Positions 26,102-35,217 of a DNA stretch of 49,372 bases are shown here, one piece after another. The stretch is from the NCBI GenBank assembly GCA_030145245.1, contig JAQYWC010000009.1:1-49372 (forward strand), given 5' to 3'. The first letter of the stretch is position 1, and the number at the start of each line of letters is the position of its first letter. The position numbers were made by a program, and so were the translations under genes. The notes under the pieces are model-generated. The model was not told the origin of the DNA. It saw nothing but the letters and a program-made list of their open reading frames with translations, and searched no databases. This stretch comes from Desulfobacterium sp. GTDB lineage: Bacteria; Desulfobacterota; Desulfobacteria; Desulfobacterales; Desulfobacteraceae.

Positions 26102-27820
26102 TTATTGCTTTCTGCTCCCATAGTGGGTATGGAGCAGATGGTGACTTTTTGCTCCCCCGGGCGCTCCCAGGTAATTATCATAGAGTCTTGTCACTTCAGG
26201 GTTTTCATATGATCTTCTGAGGCCGTTGTCCAGGTCTGAGGAATAGAGACCTTTTGCCCTTTTTTCAGAAACATCCCTGTGGGAGGCGATGGGAGCGCCA
26301 CCGCCGTTTATGCAGCCACCGGCGCAGGCCATCACTTCGATGAAATGGTAGGGGCTGTTTCCGTTTCTAACCTGGTCGATGACGGGCTTGATGTTTCCGA
26401 TACCGTTGACAACTGCCACGCGGATTTCAAGGTCATCAACGTTTATGACAGCTTCCTTGACCCCTTTGAAACCCCTGATCTCCTGGAATTCAAGGGGTTT
26501 TATCACTTCACCCGTAAGGGTTGAAACCACGGTGCGGAGGGCAGCTTCCATGACGCCGCCTGAGGTGGCAAAGATTCTTGCGGCTCCGGATCCAAGTCCC
26601 AGGAACTCATCATAATCGCTCTCCGGCAGATGCCTGAAATCGATGTGGTTCATCTTAATCAGTTTTGCAAATTCCCGGGCCGTTATGACCATGTCCACAT
26701 CCCTGATCCCGTCGTTTGCCATGGCAGGTCTTTCGATCTCCTCTTTCTTGGCAATGCAGGGCATGATGGCCACACCATAAACATCCTTTCCTTTGATTTC
26801 CTCAAGCTCGGGATAATAGGATTTTGACAATGCGCCAAACATCTGCTGGGGTGATTTACAGGAGGAGATATTATCCAGGAGTTCAGGGCAGTGCTTTTCA
26901 GCATAATTTATCCAACCCGGGCAGCAGGAGGTGAACATGGGAAGTTTTTCTCCCTTTTTTATCCGGTCAAGGAGCTCGGTTCCTTCTTCCATGATTGTCA
27001 CATCGGCGGAGAAATCGGTGCTGAATATTCCGTTAAAGCCCAATAGTCTCAGTGCTGTCAGCATTTTACCGGAAATGTCCTCACCCGGTTCCATGCCGAA
27101 CTCCTCACCTAAAATATGTTTTATGGCAGGGGCTGTCTGTACGACAAAATGCTTTTCCCTGTTTCTGAGCATCCTGTTCAGTTTCTTCAGGTCGTTTTTT
27201 TCATAGAGCGCACCTACGGGGCAGGCTTTCAGGCATTGGCCGCAGGCGATGCAGCCGCTTTCATCCAGGCTCTTTCCATCCCTGATGACAATCTTTTTTC
27301 CGGCGTCGGTCATGATTGTCTCATAAACCGATAACTTCTGCACATCCCGGCAGATGGCAACACAGGTTTGACAAAGGATACATTTGCTCATATCCCTTAC
27401 CATTCCGAATGTTGTGTTATCAATGCCTTCCGCCTGGACCTTTGACCCTTCCGAACTCTTATTCCGGTTGGGCACTTCATATTCATAGCACAGGTTCTGA
27501 AGGTCACAATTTCCATTTCCTTTTTCGCAGACAAGGCAATCGTTTGGGTGACCTTCAAGGATCTCTTTTAAGATCTTTTTTCGCTTTTCAACAATCAATT
27601 CCGTGTGGGTGAAAATTTTCATCTCATCTTTCACCGGAGTGTCGCAGGCTTTGACCTCTTTTCCGTCTGCTTCAACAATACAGATGCCGCACACGCCCTG
27701 GGGCGCAATATCCCGGTGATGACACAGGGTGGGTATAGTAACCTGGGCATCTGCGCAGGCCTCGAGTATGGTTTGCCCAAGGATGGTTTGTGTTCGTTTC
27801 CCGTTTATATATATATCCAA
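26102..27820 (-). CDS. hydA: [FeFe]-hydrogenase catalytic subunit, multi-cluster
   Basis: A 572-residue [FeFe]-hydrogenase for reversible proton reduction. N-terminal accessory domains are a [2Fe-2S] site (Cys33, 44, 47, 59), a His/Cys [4Fe-4S] site (His91, Cys95, 98, 105), and two [4Fe-4S] motifs (Cys147-157 and Cys190-200). The H-cluster motifs are all intact: TSCCPGW (Cys299, with the proton-shuttle Cys300), MPCIAKKEE (Cys355), and MACAGGCINGGG (Cys499, Cys503). There is no signal peptide, so it is cytoplasmic. It follows fdhA by 69 bp on the same strand. No NuoF/HydB-like flavin subunit and no HydEFG maturases are in the window. The pairing suggests formate-to-hydrogen electron transfer, or the reverse CO2 reduction. 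Confidence 0.93.
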   Translation of the reverse strand: MDIYINGKRTQTILGQTILEACADAQVTIPTLCHHRDIAPQGVCGICIVEADGKEVKACDTPVKDEMKIFTHTELIVEKRKKILKEILEGHPNDCLVCEKGNGNCDLQNLCYEYEVPNRNKSSEGSKVQAEGIDNTTFGMVRDMSKCILCQTCVAICRDVQKLSVYETIMTDAGKKIVIRDGKSLDESGCIACGQCLKACPVGALYEKNDLKKLNRMLRNREKHFVVQTAPAIKHILGEEFGMEPGEDISGKMLTALRLLGFNGIFSTDFSADVTIMEEGTELLDRIKKGEKLPMFTSCCPGWINYAEKHCPELLDNISSCKSPQQMFGALSKSYYPELEEIKGKDVYGVAIMPCIAKKEEIERPAMANDGIRDVDMVITAREFAKLIKMNHIDFRHLPESDYDEFLGLGSGAARIFATSGGVMEAALRTVVSTLTGEVIKPLEFQEIRGFKGVKEAVINVDDLEIRVAVVNGIGNIKPVIDQVRNGNSPYHFIEVMACAGGCINGGGAPIASHRDVSEKRAKGLYSSDLDNGLRRSYENPEVTRLYDNYLGAPGGAKSHHLLHTHYGSRKQ

Positions 27821-27889
27821 GGATTTTTCCTTTCTATTTTATGAATGGCCCTGACAATTTCCGGACGGGTCAGTGTCAGGGCGTTTTCC

Positions 27890-30574
27890 TTATGCAAATG
27901 CCGGTTCGATATTTACTGCGCTGACCTTGAGTTCGGGAATACCGCATTTCTCGTCAAGGTTTGTGCCGGTGAGAACATTTGCAGCACCATCGGCAAAATG
28001 AAACGGCATGAAAAACAGCTCTTCCATTATGCCTTCATAGGCTTTCACACGCGTCGTAATATGACCCCTTGCGGAAGTGATTTTGACTTTTGCTCCGTCC
28101 TCAAACCCGAGTTTCCTTAATGTGATTGGATTGATCTCCACGTATGAACAGGGGGACTTTTCATTGAGCTCTTTTACCCGGCCGGTCATGGTGCGGGTAT
28201 GGTAGTGGTAGAGATTCCTTCCATTGGTGAGGAGATAGGGGAAATTGGCACTCACCTGTTCCGCGCTGGGTTCATATTCCACAGCACAGAAATAGCCCTT
28301 GCCCCGGATGGGACCGTTTGCGTGTAATATCGGCGTTCCCATATGCTCCTTATGGGGCACAGGCCACTGAAGACCGGCTTTTGCAATCCTTTCATAGCTG
28401 ATGCCCCGGTATTGGGGCGTCACCCTGGCAATCTCGTCCATGATCTCCCCGGGATGGGCATATTTTCTGTCCTGGCCCAGGCGGTTCATCAATTCCATGA
28501 GAATCAGCCAGTCCTCCCTGGATTCTCCGGGTCCGTCCACCGCTTTTCTAACCCGCTGGACCCTTCTTTCCGTATTGGTGAAGGTGCCGTCCTTTTCGGC
28601 AAAAGCCCTTGCCGGAAGCACAACATGGGCCCGTTCTGCGGTCTCTGTCAGGAAAATATCCTGCACAATGAGAAAATCAAGGGAATCAAGGGCGTGCCGG
28701 ATGTGATTCATGTCAGGGTCTGACAGCATGGGATTCTCTCCCATGATAAAGAGGCATTTAATGGTGTTGCTGCATGCACCGTCCATGATCTCAGGGATGG
28801 TGAGCCCTGGCTTCTGGGGGATTTTTGTTCCCCATTCCTCTTCAAACAGCTGCTTTACTCCGGGATTCGTATAATCCTGGCTGCCGGTCAGAACATCGGG
28901 CAGACCACCCATGTCGCAGGCCCCCTGGACATTGTTCTGGCCCCTTAACGGATTGATGCCGCCGCCTTTAACACCGATATTTCCGCATACCTGGGCAAGG
29001 TTGGAAAGGGAAATCACCCCGTTTGTGCCGGTTTTATGCTGGGTAATCCCCATTGCATAAAAGATGCTTGCGCGGCCCGAAGCATAAATCCTGGCCATTT
29101 CCCGGATCTCATCCGCTTTAACACCACATATGGGGGCCACATGTTCAGGTGTGTATTTTTCCACAACCGCTTTCAGGTTCCGGTAGTTTTCGGTATGGGT
29201 CTCTATATATTCCTTGTCTTCCAGTCCTTCTTCTATGATGACATGGATCATTCCGTTTATGAGGGCGATGTTTGTCCCAAGTTTCAGCTGAACAAAAAGA
29301 TCACTTTCATTGGAAAGGTCGATCTTTCTGGGATCGGCGATGATCAGTCTGGCCCCGTTTCTTTTGGCCTCCTTGATTTTTGCACCGATCACAGGATGGT
29401 TTTCCCGCGGGTTTGAACCTATCACAAAGATGACTTCGGCATTTTCAACGTCTTCAATGCCGTTTGTCATGGCACCGCTTCCCAGGGTTGTTGCAAGACC
29501 TGCAACAGTTGAAGCATGTCAGAGGCGGGCGCAGTGATCGATGTTGTTTGTGCCGATCACCGTCCTGAACAGTTTCTGGAAAAGATAGTTCTCCTCATTG
29601 GTGCACCTTGCCGACGTCAAACCTGCAAAGGCCTCCGGGCCATCTGATGCCATGAGTCCTGAAATCTTTTCCGTTATAAGGGCGTATGCTTCATCCCAGG
29701 TGGCTTCTGTTAATTGTCCGTTCTGCCGGATAAGCGGGGTTTTCAGCCTGTCGGAATGTCCGATGAATTTATACCCGAACTTTCCTTTCACACATAGCAG
29801 GCCGTCATTGGGACCGGAGGCGGCCGGGCCGGCTCCCAGGATCTTATTTTCTGCAACCTTAAGGTCGATCTGGCATCCCACACCGCAATAGCAGCAGGTG
29901 GTTTGGACGGTTTCAGTCTTCCACCGGTCAGCCCTGGTGCCGGATATTCCCTTGGGCAGCAATGCGCCGACAGGACAGACACTGACACAGTTTCCGCAGG
30001 ATCCGCATGCTGACTCCCTGAGGGTTTCTCCATTCACGGCCACGTGTCTTTTGCCGTTTGTTTCCGTGAGAAACAGTATGTTGGTGTTTTGGAGGTAACC
30101 GCAGACTTTTACGCATTTGCCGCATGCGATGCATTTATTGGGATCAATAGAAAAGAAGGGGCTTGAACCATCGACAGGGAGCGCTTCAAGGCAGGAATTG
30201 GAACTTTTTTCAATTCCGTACTCATAACAGTAATCCTGAAGTTTGCACCCGCCAGCCTTGTCACACACAATGCAATCAAGGGGGTGGTCTTCTATGATCT
30301 TTTCAAGTATCGATTTTCGTCGTTCAATTACCTTGTCACTGTCGCTCAGGATGACCATGCCGTCCGATATGACGGTGCTGCACGATTTTTCAAGCTTGCC
30401 GTCGATCTCAACGACACAGAGCCCGCAGTCGGTCTCTTCAGGAAAATGTCTGTTGATAAACCGTTCATCATAACAAAAAGAGGGAACTTGAATTCCTTCT
30501 CCCGTGAGCGCCCGAAGAACCGAAGATTCTTCCCTTATAATGGTTTTTTGTCCATTGATTATTACTTCAAACAC
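27890..30574 (-). CDS. fdhA: Selenocysteine formate dehydrogenase with NuoG-like N-terminus
   Basis: One 894-residue selenoprotein: the in-frame TGA at 29521-29519 encodes Sec352 in the active-site HCARL-U-HASTVAGLA. N-terminal clusters: [2Fe-2S] (Cys34, 50, 53, 65), His97/Cys101/104/110, and two [4Fe-4S] motifs (Cys148-158 and Cys190-200). The molybdopterin part follows, with the TTCCYCGVGCQ [4Fe-4S] site (about 225-235), GLLCVKGKFG, GSNPRENHPV and a C-terminal molydopterin-binding domain (LLTNGRNLYHYHTRTMTGR). It oxidises formate or reduces CO2 in the cytoplasm (no Tat signal), with Mo or W. The start is GTG with GGAG about 11 bases upstream. The N-terminus has the same layout as the adjacent hydrogenase, so electrons probably pass between the two. 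Split annotation into two genes would be an error. Confidence 0.94.
29489..29521 (-). promoter_or_regulatory. UGA selenocysteine codon and SECIS hairpin
   Basis: After the UGA (29521-29519), 18 bases lead to the apical loop GGTCT (29500-29496), flanked by TGTTGCA and TGCAACA, a perfect 7-bp stem. The loop sequence and its distance from UGA are the same as I recall for the E. coli fdhF SECIS element, which is recognised by SelB through the GGUCU loop. This directs selenocysteine insertion rather than termination. Confidence 0.92.
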
Positions 30575-30594
30575 GTGTTTCTAACTCCGTAAAA

Positions 30595-30623
30595 ATTATA
30601 TCAGGTTACTGATCTGTTTTGAA
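30595..30623 (-). promoter_or_regulatory. Putative sigma-70 promoter of fdhA-hydA
   Basis: TTCAAA (30623-30618) and a perfect TATAAT (30600-30595) are separated by 17 bases on the minus strand, about 20 bases before the GTG start of fdhA. The -10 box is canonical and the -35 is weak. Confidence 0.55.
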
Positions 30624-30672
30624 AAGACCGGGATGGTTCAACTGTTTTATCGAGGCTTTCTGGGGGATGGAA

Positions 30673-30696
30673 ATATAGTATGTCGCCTAACTATAT
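30673..30696. promoter_or_regulatory. MarR-type operator upstream of fdhA
   Basis: ATATAGT (30673-30679) and ACTATAT (30690-30696) form an inverted repeat around ATGTCGCCTA. The inner 20 bases match the reverse complement of the repeat in front of marR at 16 of 20 positions (ATAGTnnGnCnCCTAACTAT). It lies between the marR stop and the fdhA promoter, about 50 bases upstream of the -35 box. Binding by the MarR protein is inferred. Confidence 0.7.
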
Positions 30697-30708
30697 GGCT
30701 AAAAAAAT

Positions 30709-31203
30709 TTAGGTGTCGACCACCAGTATCTTATCCAGCAAGCGTGTTAACTCCGCTTTCTCGGAATCCGCCAGGGGGGCCATCAACTCTTTGACCAATT
30801 CATAATAATGGGGCATGAGTTCTCCCAACAGGTCGGCTCCTTTTGATGTGAGAATGATCGCTGCCCTTCGCCCGTCCTCCGGGTCTTCCTGGCGGCGCAC
30901 GAGATCATCCCGGGTCAGCTGCCTGAGAAGCCCGGACATGGTCGCCCGGGTGATGCCCTGTTCCTTCGCCAGCTCCGACGGAAGCGCCTTGCGCACTTCC
31001 CTGCGCCGGAGCAGAAGCAGGACAAGCCACCTGCCGTGGGTGATGCCGTAGCCGGCAAGGAGTTTATCCAGGCGGTCCAGAAATTCGCTGCCGGTGGCAA
31101 GAAGCCGCAGAAAGGCTGATACTGAAGCCTTCTCCAATTGCGGGTATTCCCGTTGCATACGGGAATATACGTGTTCGTCCGGAAAGTCTCGTAAATTAAA
31201 CAT
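30709..31203 (-). CDS. MarR-family transcriptional regulator
   Basis: A 164-residue winged-helix regulator. The DNA-binding part is at about residues 60-115: LPSELAKEQGITRATMSGLL as the helix-turn-helix and RRQEDPEDGRRAAIILTSKG as the wing with its usual Asp-x-Arg. N- and C-terminal helices form the dimer interface. An operator-like repeat stands 11 bases before its ATG and a near copy lies behind its stop, ahead of fdhA. It therefore probably regulates itself and the formate dehydrogenase-hydrogenase operon. The ligand is unknown; it may be a redox or phenolic signal, as in other MarR proteins. No typical cysteine sensor is present. Confidence 0.9.
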   Translation of the reverse strand: MFNLRDFPDEHVYSRMQREYPQLEKASVSAFLRLLATGSEFLDRLDKLLAGYGITHGRWLVLLLLRRREVRKALPSELAKEQGITRATMSGLLRQLTRDDLVRRQEDPEDGRRAAIILTSKGADLLGELMPHYYELVKELMAPLADSEKAELTRLLDKILVVDT

Positions 31204-31214
31204 GGGTGGGTCTT

Positions 31215-31234
31215 ATAGTTAGGTGGCGAACTAT
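31215..31234. promoter_or_regulatory. MarR-type operator upstream of marR
   Basis: ATAGTT (31215-31220) and AACTAT (31229-31234) form an inverted repeat with AGGTGGCG between. It overlaps the marR start region and closely matches the repeat at 30673-30696. Such placement predicts autorepression. Confidence 0.72.
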
Positions 31235-31241
31235 TGTCAAC

Positions 31242-32561
31242 CTATTTTTCAAATCTGGCCCTTTTTCTGAATGGAATTGTCAGTTTCATCCAGGCTGAGA
31301 TAACGGTATGGTAGCCAAGAAGCACCATATTCCTGAAATCAAAGGCCGGGCTTTTGATCTTCAGCCTGAATAAAAGAAACAGCATCATATCTTTTACTGT
31401 CACAGGGCAGCCTTTTACGCGGATAATTTTTGAAGCTTCCAATTTCCCGCTGACACCGGCACAGGTGCCGACTAAAACCACAGGGTCATTGGGGTGAATC
31501 ACATCCCCCTGGTAATATCCCATGACAATAGCGGCTTTTCTGGCATTTTTCAATGTGCCGGGATATTTTTTTTCAGCAGTTCCGAGGAGCCCTTTGATCG
31601 AGCAGATACAACCGCCATAGCAGATGTTGCCCGAGGATCGGTTGATCCCCTCATAAAATGTCAAAGGCGAAATGAGTTTGCTTAACTCCTGAAAAGGAGA
31701 TTCAACATCTTTGATCCGGTCTGCAAGGGTGCTGATGGAAATATCCCCTGAAATGGTAATATCATCAAAATCAAGGGTGCCATAGCCCCGCTCCCTTGCT
31801 TCAACAAGGTGAACGACCTCCTCCGGTTCATACCCTAAAATCTTTGCGGCAACCATATCACAGGCAAGGGGTTCGTTTGAGATCAGTATGGCTCCTAAAT
31901 GAACAGGGTAGGGGCTTGATTCAAATCCTTTTCCGATGGTCACAGCATCCGAGACAATAATATCCGGATAGCCGATTTCCAGCATATCAACGATTTTCTG
32001 GTGCAGGCGGTCATCGTGGTACAGGAACCGCTCTCGATGGTTTAATATGCCGATATTCAGTTTCAGGGTGTTGGTTATCTCGGTTACAATATGGAATTTT
32101 AATTTCGGCATCCAGATTTTATAGTCTGCCTCATACAGTGATTTGGCAACTTCCATGGTTTTATGAAGTTTGGCTTTTTCAAGGGTTACTTTTTTTGCCT
32201 GCTCTTCATTGAAATCCACCAAAGGCACATTCAGCTTGTCCGTAAGTGCTTTGATGCCTGATTCAGCAAAAAACATTCTTGAAGGCATGCCGATGCCGCC
32301 GGATTCGCCAATGGTGATTCTTTCCTGGTTAAAGTCATTCTCAAGACAGTCAACCATTGCCCCCAGCATGGTTGGTTCCGTATAGCTGTGGTGAATATAT
32401 TCCTTGTTTGCCGTTACGATATTGGGCTTTATCAGAATTTTGCCTTTGGGTCGCTGGCCGAGCTCTCTGATTCCGTCTTTGATGATGTCCTGAATCGTTT
32501 CATGGTCATAGGTGTCACATTTTCTTATGATCACCTTTCGCTCGCCTGAAAATAGTTCCAT
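31242..32561 (-). CDS. DUF362-domain protein
   Basis: A 439-residue protein with the DUF362 pattern: KGKILIKPNIVTANKEYIHH near residue 40, GESGGIG about 85, KLKFHIVTEITNTLKLNIG about 155-173, and ISNEPLACDMVAAKILGYE about 235. The C-terminal part has a cysteine group (NICYGGCICSIKG) that could hold a metal or be part of a degenerate ferredoxin site. DUF362 proteins occur with iron-sulfur redox proteins in anaerobes but the activity is not known. The GGGAG before the ATG is acceptable. It is bordered by the SDR remnant and marR. Confidence 0.8.
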   Translation of the reverse strand: MELFSGERKVIIRKCDTYDHETIQDIIKDGIRELGQRPKGKILIKPNIVTANKEYIHHSYTEPTMLGAMVDCLENDFNQERITIGESGGIGMPSRMFFAESGIKALTDKLNVPLVDFNEEQAKKVTLEKAKLHKTMEVAKSLYEADYKIWMPKLKFHIVTEITNTLKLNIGILNHRERFLYHDDRLHQKIVDMLEIGYPDIIVSDAVTIGKGFESSPYPVHLGAILISNEPLACDMVAAKILGYEPEEVVHLVEARERGYGTLDFDDITISGDISISTLADRIKDVESPFQELSKLISPLTFYEGINRSSGNICYGGCICSIKGLLGTAEKKYPGTLKNARKAAIVMGYYQGDVIHPNDPVVLVGTCAGVSGKLEASKIIRVKGCPVTVKDMMLFLLFRLKIKSPAFDFRNMVLLGYHTVISAWMKLTIPFRKRARFEK

Positions 32562-32582
32562 ATCCGTCTCCCGGGCCTGTTT

Positions 32583-33011
32583 TTATTTTTGAGCAGTCAA
32601 CTTTACAACAAAGTCAGATACAAATCGGCTTAAAAATCCATTGGAGATTCTGTGAAAGAAATAGAGGAATCCGGTTGAAGGGCTCGGGATTACAAAGTAT
32701 TTTTTTCTGGCAATGGCCTTGACAATGACTTTTGCCACATGGGCAGGGATTAGAAATCCTCCCATGCTTTTCATTGCTCTTCCTTCTTTTGGAAGGGTCT
32801 TGACTTCATCAAGATTCATGGGCGTATCCACTTCCGGGGGGAAGAGAAGCCTAACAGGCATGCCCAGGGGTTTCAGTTCATACCGGAGGCTTTCGGCAAA
32901 TCCCATCAGTGCGGCTTTGGATGTGGCGTATGCCGTATAGCCAAACATGCCGAACAGCGCTGCCGCCGATGACAGAATGACCACGTGGCCCTTTTTTTCC
33001 TTTAAGTCTTT
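32583..33011 (-). pseudogene. 5'-truncated short-chain dehydrogenase/reductase
   Basis: Only the second half of an SDR enzyme remains. The frame reads KDLKEKKGHVVILSSAAALF, then YTAYATSKAAL with the catalytic Tyr-x-x-x-Lys, and continues to a normal C-terminus. Directly before it is an in-frame TGA (33014-33012) and then unrelated sequence. The N-terminal Rossmann half with the GxxxGxG NAD(P) site, roughly 130-140 residues, is missing. A GTG at 32984 could start a 133-residue peptide, but it could not bind cofactor. The retained half resembles 3-ketosphinganine-reductase-like SDRs with a hydrophobic C-terminus. The break point at about 33012 suggests a deletion or insertion. Confidence 0.8.
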
Positions 33012-33100
33012 TCATGAATTACCTCGTTAAAGTACATGTGATATAAACAACGACCATTCGAATGGTAAATTTGAGAAATAATTGTAAAGGTTGTGGCAGC

Positions 33101-33415
33101 TCATCCCCTGGAAGCCTGTTCCTTTGACTGGATGATTTTTTTGTTTTTAATGCCAAGCAAAACCCTGTATGGCCCGGGGGTGCCGGGGGGAACAAGGGCA
33201 ACACGGTCGTTGTCCTTGATAATGGTATCAAAAGGGGCCACCAATCCATTGATAAAGACAACCTCAACCTCATCGGGGTGAAGCTGAACCCTCTTTATTA
33301 AATCCAGTGCACTGGTTCCAGGCTCCAAGGAGATGGTTACGTTGGAATATTCCATCTCTTTTTCTTTAAGTTTTTTTTGCAAAAATGAGAATGCATTGAA
33401 TGTAATGACTGGCAA
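33101..33415 (-). CDS. MoaD/ThiS-like ubiquitin-fold protein
   Basis: A 104-residue beta-grasp protein: VITFNAFSFLQKKLKEKEME, SLEPGTSALDLIKRVQL, then EVVFINGLVAPFDTIIKDND, and RVALVPPGTPGPYRVLLGI. The PPGTPGPYR end is typical of MoaD/ThiS-like proteins found with tungsten or molybdenum enzymes such as aldehyde ferredoxin oxidoreductases. The usual C-terminal Gly-Gly for sulfur transfer is absent: the tail is GIKNKKIIQSKEQASRG. The start appears to be TTG at 33415 with AAGGA eight bases upstream. No oxidoreductase is adjacent; only the broken SDR gene follows. It may be an orphan left after the same rearrangement. Confidence 0.75.
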   Translation of the reverse strand: MPVITFNAFSFLQKKLKEKEMEYSNVTISLEPGTSALDLIKRVQLHPDEVEVVFINGLVAPFDTIIKDNDRVALVPPGTPGPYRVLLGIKNKKIIQSKEQASRG

Positions 33416-33828
33416 TGGCTGATCCTTTTCTCTTTTATGGTGTAAATATTTGGTCCTTTTACGATCATACCCAGAAATAAAGGAGAGGGCAATAGCCAGC
33501 TTTTTAATTGAAAAGATGTATGCCTTGCTTAACGAATATGAAATGGTTCAGTACCCTACCGGACGAAATTCCCGCTTTTTCAGTCTTCTAAACAGGTGTT
33601 GCGTTATCAACGCAATCACCGTATTCTTGATTTGTTTTCGCTTGTGACTCCCTTGTTACTTGTTTTGTGAAGAAGGAACTTGCTTAAATATGACCCCAAA
33701 TGGAATCCATATCCCTTTTCAGAAATCTAAATTGTCCACGTATCTTCTTTCAAAGACAAGCGATGTGATCATAAACAAATACAAGAGTTAAATCCATAAC
33801 ATCAATCTTTGTTTCCGGGAGATGAAAT
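33416..33828. other. 413-bp AT-rich intergenic region
   Basis: The stretch between the MoaD-like gene (minus) and the hydrolase gene (plus) holds no convincing gene. A 65-codon frame at 33450-33647 has no homology I recognise and no good ribosome-binding site. Base composition is lower in GC than the flanks, like the following hydrolase gene. Both divergent promoters must lie here. Confidence 0.4.
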
Positions 33829-34836
33829 ATGCATGGAAAAGATATTCGAAAATTTAAAAAGAATGCAGATAATCCACCTCAAAACAACGCGCTCTTAAAG
33901 ATTCATAAGCAATGGAAAACAGCATGCATTTCGGTGGGGGGAGTTAAATTGCGCGCAGGACATTTTCCATCCCAAAGACACCCCCCAAAGGCGAATGTGC
34001 TTTATCTGGAAGGGCTGGCGGATTCAATGTATAACCATGACAGACTTGTCAATACGTTGTCGGAAGCTGGTTATCGCGTCATCGCCTTTGATTATCCAGG
34101 ACAGGGTGGATCAGAAGGAAGTATGGATCAAACCCGCATTACGCCAAAGAAATTATCTTGGACGTCCATACAGGAAATGTTGGAGAGTGATCATAAAAAG
34201 AGTACCCTTTTTGCCCAGTTTAAGAGTGTACTCAGCACAGATAAACCAGGGGAATTCCAGACGCTCCTTATCAGCGATATGGCAGACGAAATCTGGGAGG
34301 CAATAAAGAATGACAACGACAGTGAAATTGGTTCCACGGAACAGATCAACGCAGTCATTGGCTGGTCAACCGGGGCGCTTGCTGCATATGAGATGGTTTA
34401 TAACAAAAAGAAAGATATCAAGGCTGCGGTATTGATTGCCCCGGGCACCAATATAAAACTGGTTACTGAAATTACGACCGCCACCCTGAACGGAAATACT
34501 GAATTTGAGCATTTGGATGGGATAAGGCCGGATTCACCCCTTAAAGTTCCTCAGTTTGCCATAAATCTTCTTGTTTCCGGCCTTGCTTCACAAAAATGGA
34601 AGGTGGACCACGATGTTAAAGGGCTTGTGCTTCTGTCTGATCCCCAAAAGGATAACTATGTTGATAGTGAAAAAGTGGAAAGTACGTTGAAACGGAATGC
34701 ACCCGATTTTGAGCGTGTGAATTATAGCGGTGCTGCCCATGAAATTGACAATGAATCAGATGAGCACCGCACCGATGGTGAAGGGGTTAAGCTGGAGGTT
34801 CGGGTCGTTCAGTTCCTGGACGATGTTTTCACATAG
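33829..34836 (+). CDS. Alpha/beta-hydrolase
   Basis: A 335-residue alpha/beta-hydrolase fold protein without signal peptide. The nucleophile elbow is GWSTG with Ser180. The strand-loop VIAFDYPGQGGSEGS at about 83-97 is the usual HG/DYPGxGxS region, and a C-terminal GAAHEIDNE supplies the likely catalytic histidine. LEGLADSMYNHDRLVNTL corresponds to the oxyanion-hole region. It resembles lysophospholipase or serine aminopeptidase-type hydrolases. The gene is more AT-rich than CobN next to it. GGGAG lies seven bases before the ATG. Substrate unknown. It stands alone, 108 bp before the B12 riboswitch. Confidence 0.85.
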   Translation: MHGKDIRKFKKNADNPPQNNALLKIHKQWKTACISVGGVKLRAGHFPSQRHPPKANVLYLEGLADSMYNHDRLVNTLSEAGYRVIAFDYPGQGGSEGSMDQTRITPKKLSWTSIQEMLESDHKKSTLFAQFKSVLSTDKPGEFQTLLISDMADEIWEAIKNDNDSEIGSTEQINAVIGWSTGALAAYEMVYNKKKDIKAAVLIAPGTNIKLVTEITTATLNGNTEFEHLDGIRPDSPLKVPQFAINLLVSGLASQKWKVDHDVKGLVLLSDPQKDNYVDSEKVESTLKRNAPDFERVNYSGAAHEIDNESDEHRTDGEGVKLEVRVVQFLDDVFT

Positions 34837-34944
34837 ACATATTTTTACCACAGGCTGGAGGGGCTTCCTTTGAATTGAAAAACAGCGTTTTTTGCTGATA
34901 AAGCTTCTTGACATTTTTGTACTTATCTTGTAGCAAAGAAGCGT

Positions 34945-35125
34945 TTCATCAGGTGCAATTGCTTAATAGGGAATCCCGTTTGAACCGGGAACGAGCCCAT
35001 CGCTGTATTCGGGGACGAAAGCTGCAAGATGTCACTGGATTGACGGCTGCCATTGTCTGGCAGCTTAAACCGGGAAGACGCAGTCAATAGAATGATCCGA
35101 GAGTCAGAAGACCTGCCTGGGGAAA
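34945..35125 (+). promoter_or_regulatory. Cobalamin riboswitch upstream of cobN
   Basis: The core elements occur in order: AGGTGC, TTAATAGGGAA, ACCGGGAACGAGCCC, CGCTGTATTCGGGGA, a B12-box variant GTCACTG (about 35030), then AGAGTCAGAAGACCTGCC (35101-35117). This is the normal order for an adenosylcobalamin-type riboswitch. It lies about 90 bases before the cobN ATG. No intrinsic terminator follows, so control may be at translation: the sequence between it and the AGGGGA ribosome-binding site could pair alternatively. A TTGACA at 34908-34913 may be part of the promoter. Confidence 0.93.
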
Positions 35126-35217
35126 GGGGGAGTTGCATGGGAGTGCAGCCTGTCCGATGATCTACTGGATAAAAAGGGAAATCCACAGATTGATATTCTT
35201 TCAGTCTAGGGGAAACC

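Noticed and set aside
27890-29470. A separate gene for the second part of the formate dehydrogenase
   Set aside because: The preceding TGA is in frame, sits at the active site and has a SECIS hairpin; it is one selenoprotein gene.
33450-33647. A 65-codon plus-strand frame in the AT-rich gap
   Set aside because: No ribosome-binding site, no family match, and a hydrophobic tail typical of chance frames.
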